Below, piece by piece: positions 7,431 to 15,474 of a stretch of DNA of 64,000 bases. Both the position numbers and the translations under genes were made by a program. Origin of the DNA: JOPF136 sp963773835 (lineage in GTDB: Bacteria; Acidobacteriota; Terriglobia; Acidiferrales; UBA7541); contig CAVZCQ010000002.1 of assembly GCA_963773835.1 (NCBI GenBank), positions 635,945-699,944 of the forward strand, in the 5' to 3' direction. Numbering within the stretch: position 1 is the first letter of the stretch; each line of letters starts with the position of its first letter. A model generated the notes under the pieces. It saw nothing but the letters and a program-made list of their open reading frames with translations. It made no database searches and was not told the origin of the DNA.

Positions 7431-10411
7431 TGCAGAAACGCGCGAATTGTGTTTTGAGCGTCCCATGGGTCGGTGATTTCGATAAAGGCCCAGTGTCCAA
7501 AGTTGCCGTGATTGTTTACGGCTGGCACCCAGAGGGTTTTCGCCGTGGCCACCTTGGCTTCCTTCTCCTTTTTCGGCACTCCCGTGACTTCCAGGATGAG
7601 ATTCAAAGGCTCGGCCTTTGCATCGCGAATGCGCACGATGAAGTCCGGGAAGTATTTTCTCTCCTCGCCGTTCAGCGTGTAGGGAATCGAAAAATCAAGG
7701 CCCTGATTCTTGACGTAGCAGACGACTTCCTCCATGTCTTCCAGCGCTTGAGCCATTTTCTGTTCCCAGGATTCGGTGTCGGCGACGACATAGTTCACGT
7801 GGCATTTGTCGGCCCGGGTGGTGTAGGTGGGGCGGCCCGTTTCAAACTCGACATAACGCGTGGAACCGAGGGTGTCGTACGGGCGCAGGATCGGCATGAG
7901 TACCTTTGTGCCCGGGTCTGACGCAGCGATGGCGCGATAGATGCGGTCCGCCGCATTGTGGGCTGTCTCCTTCAGGAGGAGCATCTGGGGGAAGGTGTTG
8001 TCTTTGCAGGTGACACACTCCCGCAGCCAGCGCTTAGAAATATTGAGCAGTTGGGGGAACAGCCACAGCTCGGGATTTCGATCGTCATCGCAGAAGTATT
8101 TCTCAAGCACCAGCTTCGCCAGCAGGAAAGCAACTTCCTGAAGGCGGCGGCCCTTGAGGTCGTCCAGCGTGTGGATGCTTGATTCCCCCACGATCGGAGC
8201 ATTCTCGGTCTTGGTGGGAACGTCGGCGGTGGAGAGCGACAGCTTGGACTCCGGGCCGAAGGAGGCGATCAGCAACTCCGCGCCCAGTTCGTACCGATAG
8301 CCGGTTACGCGCGGGAAGGTGATCTCGCAGGCGATACGCTCTTCAAGAGCCCGGACGCGCGTGGGAGGGGGAGCGGGCTTGGGGTCTTTGGCCGAACCCG
8401 CGCTGGGGATAAAGGAGAAGGGAACGCCATAGACCTCGGCATATTCCGTCTCGAAAGCCTCGATTTCCGCCGCCTTGCCGTTTGCGCCTATTGTGCGTTT
8501 TGATGGCACATAGCTCATCCTGCGCAAGCCACGGCCCACGACCTGCTCACACAGAAGTTGCGTACCGAACGCACGAACGCCAAGGATGTGCGTGACCGTG
8601 TTCGCGTCCCACCCCTCGGTGAGCATGGAGACGGAAACGACGCAGCGGATGTGTTCGCCCAGCTTCCCCGGCTTGCCCACGGTGTTCATTACTTCGCGGA
8701 GGATGTCCTCGCCAGTGAGCGCTTCCACGTCCCGGCCTGGGAAGCGGCTGCGGTACTCGTTCTTGAATTCCTCAATCTCACGGGCGGCGATCTTCTTGAA
8801 TTCGACGCTCATCCCTTCGCCGGATTCGAGCTGCGCGCTGTCAACCAGGATCGTGCTGGGGCGCGCCGTCCACTGCCCGTCCACTACGTTGCTGAACAGC
8901 GGGAGATTGCCGGGAACGGGAATCGTGTGCTCGTCGGCCAGTTTTTTGTCCCAGCCGGCGACATAGCGGAACACCATGTTGGAGACGTTTGTGTTGTTGC
9001 AGACGACGATAAAGACGGGAGGCGTGAGGCCGCGGGCGCGGGCCTCGGCGTTCTGCTCCCACTTCCGGTAATACTTCTCGTAATTACCGTAGAGGCTTTG
9101 GAGAGCGCCTTCCAATTCGGCGGGGAGCTTTGGGTCACCGGTTACTTCCTCTGTTCCGCGGCCCTTTCTTGGAAGATTTTCGCGGATACGAAGCCACAGG
9201 TCACGATAGGTGGGTTGTTCGCCCACCATGGAATCGTCGGCTACGGGCACGCGAGGCACCTTCACGATGCCGGATTCGATTGCATCAATGAGGGAGAAGT
9301 CCGAAACCACCCACGGAAAGAGCGTGCCTTCGGAGTATCCGGAGCCGCGGAGAAAGAAGGGCGTCGCGGAGAGGTCGTAGATCGCGCGAAGGCCAATCTT
9401 TGCTTGGACAGCCTCAAGGCCGGAGATCCAAATTCGAGCTTCTTCGTCACGTTTCTCCGCCTCGCGGCGTTCGTCTCCAGTCAGCTTTTCATCGGCGCCG
9501 TCGGGTTTTCTCCGGTAGCAGTGGTGGGCTTCATCGTTCAGGACGATGATATTGCGTTTGTTTCCAAGCTCCCTGCAAACGCGCCGCGCCATCTGGTCGG
9601 GGGACTCCGTGAAGCTGGAGTTGAGGATTTGCTTGGTCACTTTGCCTGCAGAGACCTGCTCGCGCGGCTTGAAAGAGTGGAAATTCGTGATGACCATCTT
9701 CGCCCGGCCCATTTGCTCACGGAGTGCGCCCGGCACTATGTCGAGTTCCTTGTAATAGTTCTGGGGGTCGCTAGGAAGCAGCACTCTCAGGCGGTCGCGG
9801 ATGGTGATGCCCGGCGTGACAATCAGAAACGCGTCTCCGAAGCGGGCGTCCTGAGGATTGGCGAGCTTGTTGAGCAGGTGCCAGGCGATGAGCATGGCCA
9901 TCACCACGGTCTTCCCGGTGCCTGTGGCCATCTTGAAGGCGATGCGGAAGAGCGCGGGATTGGATTGGTCGTTAGCCTTTCTCAGGTCGTTTTCGATCCA
10001 CGCGTCGCCGTACTTGCCTGCGATCTCCGTCAGGTAAATGGCCGTTTCCAGCGCCTCAAGCTGGCAGAAGAAGAGCCGGCGAGCACGGTCTTGGTTCTTC
10101 CAATATGCGAGTAAATCGGCCGTGGTCCTCGTCACTCCGACGTAGCCGCCCTGCCGCCATCGGGCAACGCGTTCGCGGACCTGGTTGATGAATCGGTTTT
10201 CCTCAATCCGTTCCTGTGTCCACTCTGTATCAAAGGCCATCTGCGACTTGCCAGTCTTGGAGCGCGGCCTTGCGATGGGCACAAAATAGGAACTGACGCG
10301 ACGCCCGTCGACAATCTCGTTCGAGATGCCTTCGTCAGTGAAGCGGAAGTGCCGGCAAGGCTCCTCGAAGGGAGAATTCAAGATCGGGTTTTCGATCACG
10401 ACGGGTTGCAT
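7427..10411 (-). CDS. res: Type III restriction-modification system, helicase-endonuclease subunit
   Basis: A 994-residue superfamily 2 helicase with a C-terminal nuclease. Walker A is MATGTGKT (161-168) and the DEAH box is at 293-296. Helicase motif VI-like arginines follow in EQVVGRGLRRM. Near the C-terminus YFPDF...LILEVTG fits a PD-(D/E)XK nuclease core. Res proteins use ATP to travel on DNA and cut unmethylated sites together with Mod. It is the first gene of the restriction operon, with a RAYT and then mod downstream. The reading frame is complete. Its TAG stop comes from a REP unit. The start ATG is clear; a possible promoter is at 10453-10481. Confidence 0.9.
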   Translation of the reverse strand: MQPVVIENPILNSPFEEPCRHFRFTDEGISNEIVDGRRVSSYFVPIARPRSKTGKSQMAFDTEWTQERIEENRFINQVRERVARWRQGGYVGVTRTTADLLAYWKNQDRARRLFFCQLEALETAIYLTEIAGKYGDAWIENDLRKANDQSNPALFRIAFKMATGTGKTVVMAMLIAWHLLNKLANPQDARFGDAFLIVTPGITIRDRLRVLLPSDPQNYYKELDIVPGALREQMGRAKMVITNFHSFKPREQVSAGKVTKQILNSSFTESPDQMARRVCRELGNKRNIIVLNDEAHHCYRRKPDGADEKLTGDERREAEKRDEEARIWISGLEAVQAKIGLRAIYDLSATPFFLRGSGYSEGTLFPWVVSDFSLIDAIESGIVKVPRVPVADDSMVGEQPTYRDLWLRIRENLPRKGRGTEEVTGDPKLPAELEGALQSLYGNYEKYYRKWEQNAEARARGLTPPVFIVVCNNTNVSNMVFRYVAGWDKKLADEHTIPVPGNLPLFSNVVDGQWTARPSTILVDSAQLESGEGMSVEFKKIAAREIEEFKNEYRSRFPGRDVEALTGEDILREVMNTVGKPGKLGEHIRCVVSVSMLTEGWDANTVTHILGVRAFGTQLLCEQVVGRGLRRMSYVPSKRTIGANGKAAEIEAFETEYAEVYGVPFSFIPSAGSAKDPKPAPPPTRVRALEERIACEITFPRVTGYRYELGAELLIASFGPESKLSLSTADVPTKTENAPIVGESSIHTLDDLKGRRLQEVAFLLAKLVLEKYFCDDDRNPELWLFPQLLNISKRWLRECVTCKDNTFPQMLLLKETAHNAADRIYRAIAASDPGTKVLMPILRPYDTLGSTRYVEFETGRPTYTTRADKCHVNYVVADTESWEQKMAQALEDMEEVVCYVKNQGLDFSIPYTLNGEERKYFPDFIVRIRDAKAEPLNLILEVTGVPKKEKEAKVATAKTLWVPAVNNHGNFGHWAFIEITDPWDAQNTIRAFLQ

Positions 10412-10452
10412 GCGACGCTTCGTGGCCGGGTTTATTGGACGGGGCCATTAAC

Positions 10453-10481
10453 TAGATACAATATGGCGGGCTCTCTGTCGA
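10453..10481 (-). promoter_or_regulatory. Possible sigma70 promoter of res operon
   Basis: On the minus strand TCGACA (10481-10476), a 17-base spacer and TATCTA (10458-10453) resemble -35 and -10 boxes about 40 bases before the res ATG. The match is moderate. Confidence 0.35.
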
Positions 10482-10559
10482 GTCGAGAGAGAGGATCAAG
10501 CAGGTCCCGGCTTTGACCGTGTAAGGCATGAGGAGAGCGTGCCGGTGTTTGTGAGGCAG

Positions 10560-10636
10560 TCCCGATGGAATCGGGATCTGCGCCCCGTAGCGGGGCTCCG
10601 ATGGCCGAGTCCCAACGGAATCGGGATCTTCGATGG
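10560..10636. repeat. Cluster of short palindromes in the 826-bp gap
   Basis: TCCCGAT-GGA-ATCGGGA (10560-10576) is followed by a GCCCCG/CGGGGC hairpin (10582-10596) and a decayed copy of the first unit near 10610-10630. They lie in the 10412-11237 gap between res and the glycosyltransferase fusion. Apart from these, a promoter-like site at 10863 and a palindrome at 11218, no convincing gene is seen in that gap. Confidence 0.55.
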
Positions 10637-10862
10637 AGAGATCCGGAGGCCGAACAGAGGACAGAGGCAGGCACCGTACAGTCCCGCCTTTTTCCCGCGC
10701 CACACCGGAAGCCCGCAGGTAGTTTCCCACCTGAAATTCACGCGCAAGCTACCGGACTGTCCCTATCCCCCCTCCTGCTCGCCACCCGTCAGCATCCGAC
10801 CAGGATGCTGATCCTGAGAGAGCGGAGCGGCTCGAAGGGTCACCAGCCACTGCTTTTTCCCC

Positions 10863-10891
10863 TTGACTTATGTGTAACTCTAGAGTACACT
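10863..10891 (+). promoter_or_regulatory. Orphan sigma70-like promoter with palindromic spacer
   Basis: TTGACT, a 17-base spacer and TACACT form a good -35/-10 pair. The spacer holds the 10-bp palindrome ACTCTAGAGT, recalling promoters of MerR-type control, although those usually have 19-20 base spacers. Only a 19-codon frame (ATG 10901 to TAA 10960) follows, and no known gene. It may be a remnant of a lost regulated gene or drive a small RNA. Confidence 0.4.
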
Positions 10892-11217
10892 GTCGTCGCG
10901 ATGACTGTTTATGCCACTCGTCAGACCAATCCGAGACTCCGAGCGCGGAACATCAAATAACCCTAGCGCCTTCAGGCGCTTCCGGGCGCTTATCCCCCGC
11001 GCGACCCAAAATCGCTCCTGCAACCCAAGTGTTTTCAGCCACCTGCAATCCTGCGAAATTCCCCAGCCGCTTCGACCCGTCATTATAACCCCTGCATTTT
11101 CAAGAGTTTGTGCAAGTCCCCTCCCTCCATCTCCCTCATTTTCAACAGCTTGGGCAAATATAGGGGGGAGGGGGGGCGATATTGCTTCTCAACAAGCAGA
11201 GGTACGGCAATGGGGCA

Positions 11218-11241
11218 GGGCACGGCATGCCGTGCCCCTAC
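11218..11241 (-). repeat. GTAG-headed 20-bp palindrome at a gene 3' end
   Basis: On the minus strand GTAG (11241-11238) is followed by the perfect palindrome GGGCACGGCATGCCGTGCCC (11237-11218). The TAG is the stop codon of the GT2-GtrA-methyltransferase gene. A second palindromic stretch just inside the gene (about 11250-11274) encodes its last residues. Confidence 0.8.
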
Positions 11242-13325
11242 GAGGACGGGGCCTGCCTGCCGGCAAGGCAGGCCGCTTTTCGGGCGATGACCATGATGTT
11301 GTCGCCGAAGTCCACGGTCACGTAGAGAGAACCAAAGGGCACGGCCAGCAGCTCGAGGAGCGGCGCAATGGGCCGGAGCACGGCCGCGGCTTTCTCCAGA
11401 AAGTAGCGGAGGGAGACAATTCGTTTCGCATATTCGATTGTGACTACTTCGAATCCCGCTTCCTCCAGCATGCGCGCCAGGGTGCCGCGGGTGAAGTAGT
11501 AGAGGTGCATGCGCATGTACCACGGCCAGCGGCGACCGCACATCTTTGCGTAGAGCGCGCCCGTGTCCATGGTGGTCAGCGCGAAAATCCCGCCCGGGCG
11601 CACCAGTGCGTGGATTTCGCGGAGCTGCCCTAGCGGGTCGTGGAGGTGCTCGATCACGTCCCAAAGGGTCACGAGATCGAAGGATTCCGCAGGCAGATGG
11701 CTGAGGCGCAGCGGGGCATTGATCACCTCGTGGCCGCGCTCCCTGGTGCGCTCGGCAGCCCAGGCGCTGGGCTCCACGCCTACCGTCTGCCATCCGTGCT
11801 GGCGGGCGACGTCGAGAAAAACGCCGAGGTAGCAGCCGATGTCGAGCACGCGGCCCGGCGGATGCACGTATTTCTCAATCGCCGGCATCATCCTGGTGTA
11901 GGTGAGGACGCGGCCTTTCCATTCGCGCTCGTAAACCGCGTCCTCCACTTGCTCGTAGCGTCTCTCGATGATCTGCTCGGGCTCGCGGGGATTCTCGTAG
12001 AACAGGCCGCAGCGGCTGCACTGCACGATGTTGGTGAAATCACCGTGCTCGAGGCTGGTGCAGCGGAAGGCCTGATCGGGGAGCGCGACCATGGAACCCT
12101 CCCGGCCGGAGTAGAGCACTTTGTAGTCCTTGGAGCCGCACAGATCGCAGGGGACGTAAACCATCCCGGCCGCGCTGCCGACCGGCACGGGAGAGTGCGC
12201 CACCTTGGAGAGCAGATTCCGGTCCCACCAGGCGGCCCAGGTGACGTTCGAGTGCATCAGGAAATTCCAGATCCCGCCGACCAGCACACCGAACACGATG
12301 CTCCAGCCGAAATCCAGATGCAGGCCGTAGTGCAACCCGGCAATCACAGCCAGATTGATCGCGACTCCGGTGACGGAGAAGGCGCAGAACTTGAAAAACC
12401 GGATCAGGATGTGAGCGCCGCCGGGCTGGGCGCGATGGGCGTCGTGGAAGGTGAAGAATTCGTTCCAGAAGAAGTTGTTGCCTATGGCGAAGCCGGCGCC
12501 GCCGAGGGCGGCGGGCAGCAGGGGCCATTCGAGGCGGGTGAGAAACACGCCGAGAGTGAGCGAGACGTTGATGACGGCGCCGCTGGTGCCGACGAGGGCG
12601 TAACGTGCGAGGCGCACGGCCTCTCCCGAATCGATGGAAATCCGGACCAGATGGGCGAAGTACTGCACGGCGGTGCGCACGTTCATTTTGCTGCCGCCGG
12701 CGGAGCGCTCTTCAAACACGTAAGGGACTTCCACGACTCGGGTGTAATTGCCGCGAGCCAGGACTTCCAGCAGGATTTTGTAGCCGATGGGATTGAGCGC
12801 GGTGTGCTGGATCACCTCCGCGCGAAGGAGGAAAAAGCCGGACATGGGGTCGGAAACCTTTCCGAGCGTGCCGGGCAGGATGCCCGCGGCCATGAGCGTG
12901 GCGGTCCAGGAAACGAAGCGCCGCCGCAGGCTCCAGTGACTGACGCCGCCGCCGGCTACGTGGCGGCTGCCGACCACTACGTCCGCGGGAGCGCTGCGGA
13001 GCGCGGCGAGCATGCGAGGGAGGAGCTCCGGGGGATGCTGCAGATCGGCGTCCATGCAGCCGAGAACGTCGCCGCGGGCAATGCGCCAACCGGCGACCAC
13101 GGCGGTGGAGAGGTCGCGTTCGTAGCGGCGGACGAGCAGGCGGAGCCAGGGGCGGCCGTCGGAGGCGAGGCGCTGAACTTCGTCGCCGGTGCCGTCGGGG
13201 CTGCCGTCGTCCACGATGATGAGTTCGTAGTCCTCGCCGCACTGGGCGAGAGCGGCGCCGGCGCGCTCGACGAGCCGCGCAATGTTGGCTCGCTCGTTGA
13301 AGGTGGGAACGACCAGCGAAATCAT
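11238..13325 (-). CDS. Three-domain fusion: GT2 glycosyltransferase, GtrA membrane domain, SAM methyltransferase
   Basis: A 695-residue protein. Residues 1-230 are a DPM1-like GT2 domain (VVPTFNE, VDDGSPDGT, DAD at 92-94). Residues about 236-370 form a GtrA-like four-helix membrane domain. Residues about 388-690 are a zinc-ribbon-led class I methyltransferase (Cys393/396 and 436/439; SAM motif VLDIGCYLG near 493-501). GT2-GtrA fusions are known flippase/transferase pairs for lipid-linked sugars; the added methyltransferase suggests the same sugar is then methylated. The segment from about 389 (MVYVPCDLCG) looks like the start of a former separate gene. ATG 13325 is chosen because the sequence begins right at the first strand; GTG 13361 is possible. 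It is the last gene of the polysaccharide operon, after a 243-bp gap. The TAG stop is in a palindromic repeat. Confidence 0.85.
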   Translation of the reverse strand: MISLVVPTFNERANIARLVERAGAALAQCGEDYELIIVDDGSPDGTGDEVQRLASDGRPWLRLLVRRYERDLSTAVVAGWRIARGDVLGCMDADLQHPPELLPRMLAALRSAPADVVVGSRHVAGGGVSHWSLRRRFVSWTATLMAAGILPGTLGKVSDPMSGFFLLRAEVIQHTALNPIGYKILLEVLARGNYTRVVEVPYVFEERSAGGSKMNVRTAVQYFAHLVRISIDSGEAVRLARYALVGTSGAVINVSLTLGVFLTRLEWPLLPAALGGAGFAIGNNFFWNEFFTFHDAHRAQPGGAHILIRFFKFCAFSVTGVAINLAVIAGLHYGLHLDFGWSIVFGVLVGGIWNFLMHSNVTWAAWWDRNLLSKVAHSPVPVGSAAGMVYVPCDLCGSKDYKVLYSGREGSMVALPDQAFRCTSLEHGDFTNIVQCSRCGLFYENPREPEQIIERRYEQVEDAVYEREWKGRVLTYTRMMPAIEKYVHPPGRVLDIGCYLGVFLDVARQHGWQTVGVEPSAWAAERTRERGHEVINAPLRLSHLPAESFDLVTLWDVIEHLHDPLGQLREIHALVRPGGIFALTTMDTGALYAKMCGRRWPWYMRMHLYYFTRGTLARMLEEAGFEVVTIEYAKRIVSLRYFLEKAAAVLRPIAPLLELLAVPFGSLYVTVDFGDNIMVIARKAACLAGRQAPSS

Positions 13326-13568
13326 CCGCAGATCCAGGACGGCGCGCCGAGCCGGCCGCACATAATGCGGGGCGGCGCGGACCGCGGACGGGAAGGCTCA
13401 CGCATGCCGGGTAGTATAAGGGAGAGCGGCAGGAGACGAGTGGCCCTTCGCAACTGCGCTCAGGACGCCAAGAGGCGCGAGTGGGGAGACAGATGCCGAA
13501 GACTCACTCTGGGGAGAGTCAGAATCCGGAGACCGCTCGCCGGTACTTCGTGGTCAGCCGTTCGGATT

Positions 13569-14492
13569 TCAGCCTGCGGAGGCGGCTGCTTCCGTGCGGT
13601 TGAGGACGACACCGAGGAGGCGCTTCTCGCGCAGCTCGCGAGTGACGCCCTGGGCGAGGTCATAAGGGGTCTTGCCTCCCTGGACGACCAGCAGCACACC
13701 ATCGCACCAGTCGGCGATGCGCAGCGCGTCGGAGACCGGTCCGGCGGCGGGAGAATCGAGGAGAATCCAGTCAAAGAGCGGCGCGAGTTGGCCGAGCAAC
13801 GCCTTGAGTTTTCCTGCAGCGACGAGTTCGGCGGGATTGGCCGGAGGCTTGCCTGCCGGGATGAAATAGAAATTCTCGTGCGGGCCGCGCTGGAGAATCG
13901 TTTCGAGTGCGGCATCGCCACGGAGATAGGAGGCGAGGCCAGGTTCGGCGGGTGCGCCGAGAAGGTCCTGCACGCCGGGAGCGCGCAGGTCGGCATCGAG
14001 CAGGAGGACGCGGCGGTCCGTCTGCCGCGCGAAGGCGTAAGCCAGATTCGTGCACACGAAGGTCTTGCCTTCGCCGGGTATCGCGCTGGTGACCAGCACG
14101 GTTTTCAGCGGGCGGCTTTCGCGAGCCTGGTAGAGGCGCGAACGCAGGGTGCGAAGCTGTTCGGTAGCGACCGAATGGCCCTTGCCGCTGAGGAAAAACA
14201 GCTTGGCGCGATCTTCGTGCCAGTGCGGCCGGCGGCAGGATTGAAGCAGAGCGGGGATGGCGGGCTCCGCAGGCGTGGGCGGGGCGAGGGGCGGCGCCGC
14301 AAGGGCCAGGGCAGCGGCAACGGCGGCGGGCGCGGAAGCGGAGACAGCCGTAGGAGAGGCAGCGATGGGAGAGGGAGAGGGAGAGACGACAGCAGCGGGA
14401 GCAGCAGGGGCCGGCTCCGTCGCGGCGGGCTGCGGCGCGGTTCTTCCCTTCTCGCGTTCGGCGCGCCTAAGCGCTTCGTGTATTCGGCTCAT
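13569..14492 (-). CDS. CpsD/CapB-family tyrosine kinase-like ATPase
   Basis: A 307-residue cytoplasmic BY-kinase domain protein of exopolysaccharide assembly. Walker A is SAIPGEGKT (136-144), Walker A' VLLLDADLR (162-170) and Walker B DWILLDSP (241-248). A long Ala/Pro/Ser linker (about 20-80) precedes the domain. The usual C-terminal tyrosine cluster is missing: the protein ends TEAAASAG with no Tyr, so cycling by tail autophosphorylation is doubtful. It follows the secretion-type ATPase and the separate Wzz-type protein (15475-17016), its likely membrane activator. The counteracting CpsB-type phosphatase may be the one at 52120-52893, far away. Confidence 0.85.
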   Translation of the reverse strand: MSRIHEALRRAEREKGRTAPQPAATEPAPAAPAAVVSPSPSPIAASPTAVSASAPAAVAAALALAAPPLAPPTPAEPAIPALLQSCRRPHWHEDRAKLFFLSGKGHSVATEQLRTLRSRLYQARESRPLKTVLVTSAIPGEGKTFVCTNLAYAFARQTDRRVLLLDADLRAPGVQDLLGAPAEPGLASYLRGDAALETILQRGPHENFYFIPAGKPPANPAELVAAGKLKALLGQLAPLFDWILLDSPAAGPVSDALRIADWCDGVLLVVQGGKTPYDLAQGVTRELREKRLLGVVLNRTEAAASAG

Positions 14493-14529
14493 GGCCGAGC
14501 GTTCTCCCCGATTCTCTCAACTGGCCACA

Positions 14530-15456
14530 TCAACTCGGACGGCGCAGACGGTCCACCAGCGTGGCCAGGTTCTGCAGAGCTTCCATCAAGCTGGCGTTTT
14601 CGCCGCTGGCGCCGGGAGCTTCGACGGGCTGGGCGATGGGATCGATGCGGTGCAAATCGAATTCGCGGGCGACTTCGTCAATCGTGGCCGCCCGAACGGG
14701 GCGCTTCTGGTCCACAAAGGCGCTGATGAGGGCATGTTCGCAGAGCAGGTTGACGACGCGCGGAATTCCACGGGCGTAGCGGTGGGCGGCCTCGACCGCC
14801 TCCTGCGAAAAAATGGGAGAGCCATCGCCGCCGGCCACGCGCAGCCGCTCCTGGATGTAGCCGGAGGTCTCTTCCAAGGAGAGCGGATAGGTGCGGCAGC
14901 GCAGGGTGATGCGCTGGCGGAGCTGGCGGAGGCCGGGCTGGTTGAGCTTCTGTTCGAGCTCGGGCTGTCCGGAAAGGACGATCTGGAGAAGCTTTTCCGT
15001 GGCCGTCTCGAGGTTCGTGAGGAGGCGGATCTCCTCGAGAACCTGCGGGGAAAGGTTCTGGGCTTCATCGACGATGAGCACGGCGGTTTCGCCGGCGCGG
15101 TAACGCTCGAGGAGCCACTGGTTGAGGCGGATGAGGACCTGGCTTTTGAGGCGTGTGTCGCAGGCAATGCCGAAATCCGCCATCATGAAATCGAGGAACT
15201 GGGTGACGTTGAGGCGAGAGTTGAAGACGAAGGCGGTGGCGAGGCTCTGCTCGTGGAGCCAGTCGAGGAGTTTGTTGAGCAGAGTGGTTTTGCCCGTGCC
15301 AACCTCGCCGGTGAGGGTGACGAAGCCCTTGCGCGCCTGAATGCCGTAGGTGAGCACGGCAAAGGCTTCATCCGTGTGCCGCGTAGAAAACAGAAAACGC
15401 GGATCGGGATTGACATTGAATGGATTCTCGCCGAGTCCGAAAAATTTCTTGTACAT
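14530..15456 (-). CDS. Exopolysaccharide-locus AAA ATPase (TIGR03015/ExeA-like)
   Basis: A 308-residue ATPase of the type found beside PEP-CTERM/XrtA exopolysaccharide genes and related to ExeA of secretion systems. The N-terminus MYKKFFGLGENPF...PDPRF is typical. Walker A is GEVGTGKTT (50-58), Walker B VLIVDEAQ (126-133), and a sensor-like segment with ANLL/NLLCEHALI lies near 225-240. It probably couples ATP hydrolysis to assembly of the polymer machine at the inner membrane. It lies 18 bp after the Wzz-type gene, so they are likely co-transcribed. No exosortase gene is present in this window, so the PEP-CTERM link cannot be confirmed here. Confidence 0.85.
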   Translation of the reverse strand: MYKKFFGLGENPFNVNPDPRFLFSTRHTDEAFAVLTYGIQARKGFVTLTGEVGTGKTTLLNKLLDWLHEQSLATAFVFNSRLNVTQFLDFMMADFGIACDTRLKSQVLIRLNQWLLERYRAGETAVLIVDEAQNLSPQVLEEIRLLTNLETATEKLLQIVLSGQPELEQKLNQPGLRQLRQRITLRCRTYPLSLEETSGYIQERLRVAGGDGSPIFSQEAVEAAHRYARGIPRVVNLLCEHALISAFVDQKRPVRAATIDEVAREFDLHRIDPIAQPVEAPGASGENASLMEALQNLATLVDRLRRPS

Positions 15457-15474
15457 AATCTCTTTTCGCCTGCC

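Noticed and set aside
8558..10114. Open frame of 518 codons on the plus strand
   Set aside because: Antisense to the res gene, whose helicase motifs are intact; no recognisable domain in the plus frame.
10565..11633. Open frames of 131 and 240 codons in the gap after res
   Set aside because: No ribosome site, run through hairpin repeats, and the second runs antisense into the methyltransferase domain; low-quality composition.
11640..14726. Very long open frame (1028 codons) on the plus strand
   Set aside because: It is antisense to the glycosyltransferase fusion and BY-kinase genes, which have clear domains; GC-rich third positions keep the opposite frame open.
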